The notes under the pieces were generated by a model. That model did not search any database, was not told where the DNA came from, and worked only from the letters and a program-made list of their open reading frames with translations. DNA of 5,813 nt from Bacillota bacterium (GTDB taxonomy: Bacteria; Bacillota; Clostridia; Clostridiales; Clostridiaceae): positions 1 through 5,813 of the forward strand of contig JAEZDX010000419.1 of assembly GCA_023417975.1 (NCBI GenBank), in the 5' to 3' direction. This document shows positions 5,622 through 5,813 of this stretch, one piece after another (the first letter of the stretch is position 1; each line of letters begins with the position of its first letter). The position numbers and the translations under genes are program-made.

Positions 5622-5792
5622 CTATGGTACAGCCTTATAGTCTTGCCTTAAAAGGTCCGATTCCCTAACTTTTACAGTAGATTGAAAAACTATAGTCTTA
5701 CCTTCTATCCGTTTAAAAATAGCTTTATCACTAGATATAAAAGTATAAGAATAAATAGTTCCGGTTTTTTCATCCTGTCTCGTATATTCCAT
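5622..5792 (-). CDS. Small protein of 56 residues, unknown function
   Basis: The frame starts at ATG 5790-5792 and ends at TAG 5622-5624. An excellent ribosome binding site, AGAGGTGAT (5798-5806), sits five bases before the ATG, and a terminator follows the stop, so this is very likely a real single gene or the last gene of an operon. The product begins MEYTRQDEKTGTIYSYTFIS, continues SDKAIFKRIEGKTIVFQSTV and ends KVRESDLLRQDYKAVP. It is soluble, mixed in charge, with no membrane helix, cysteine or signal. The middle alternates hydrophobic and polar residues (TIYSYTFIS, KTIVFQSTVKV), which suggests a few beta strands. I do not recognise the family. The promoter lies outside the window. Confidence 0.72.
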   Translation of the reverse strand: MEYTRQDEKTGTIYSYTFISSDKAIFKRIEGKTIVFQSTVKVRESDLLRQDYKAVP

Positions 5793-5813
5793 TTCCAATC
5801 ACCTCTTTAATAT

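Noticed and set aside
5636..5705. Near-identical short direct repeat, TATAGTCTTgCCTT at 5636 and TATAGTCTTaCCTT at 5691
   Set aside because: The copies fall in different reading frames of the small gene and only 14 bases are shared; chance or an old local slip is enough to explain it.

Overview
The window looks like chromosomal DNA of a low-GC, Gram-positive anaerobe of the Clostridia type. The evidence is strongly AT-rich intergenic DNA, AGGAGG-type ribosome binding sites, TTGACC/TATAAT-type promoter boxes, a lipoprotein signal typical of Firmicutes, and a xylosidase whose closest recalled relative is XylC of Thermoanaerobacterium saccharolyticum. No tRNA, rRNA, CRISPR array or transposase gene is visible.

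Left third (1-1440, all on the minus strand). A TetR-family regulator gene (704-1306) is followed downstream by an uncharacterised four-helix membrane protein (196-672) and then by the start of a gene for an N-terminally anchored protein that runs off the left edge (1-152). Gaps are short (31 and 43 bases) and hold no terminator, so this is probably one operon. Its promoter (1384-1412) is a near-ideal sigma-A promoter. One palindrome, AGTGACA-N3-TGTCACT type, exactly fills the -35/-10 spacer, and a second copy lies just past the predicted transcription start. This is a clear picture of autorepression by the TetR protein, with the two downstream genes as the likely regulated outputs.

Middle (1441-2799, minus). 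A lipoprotein calcineurin-like metallophosphoesterase with a complete set of metal-binding motifs sits upstream of the tetR promoter. It has no clear terminator of its own.

Right half (2800-5530, plus). A 538-base AT-rich intergenic region holds a candidate promoter and several palindromes. It leads into a 674-residue right-handed beta-helix enzyme that I recognise as a glycoside hydrolase family 120 beta-xylosidase, cytoplasmic, with both catalytic residues present. It stands alone, without a transporter or regulator next to it. Right after its stop codon comes a 101-base interrupted inverted repeat bounded by TA on both sides, which may be a MITE-like element or a long 3' hairpin. A standard Rho-independent terminator follows.

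Right edge (5531-5813, minus). A 56-codon gene with a very good ribosome binding site is followed by its own terminator, which faces the xylosidase terminator. I do not recognise its product.

Nothing here amounts to a demonstrated new system. The items most worth following are the TetR twin-operator operon with its unknown membrane products, the TA-bounded inverted repeat, and the 56-residue protein.
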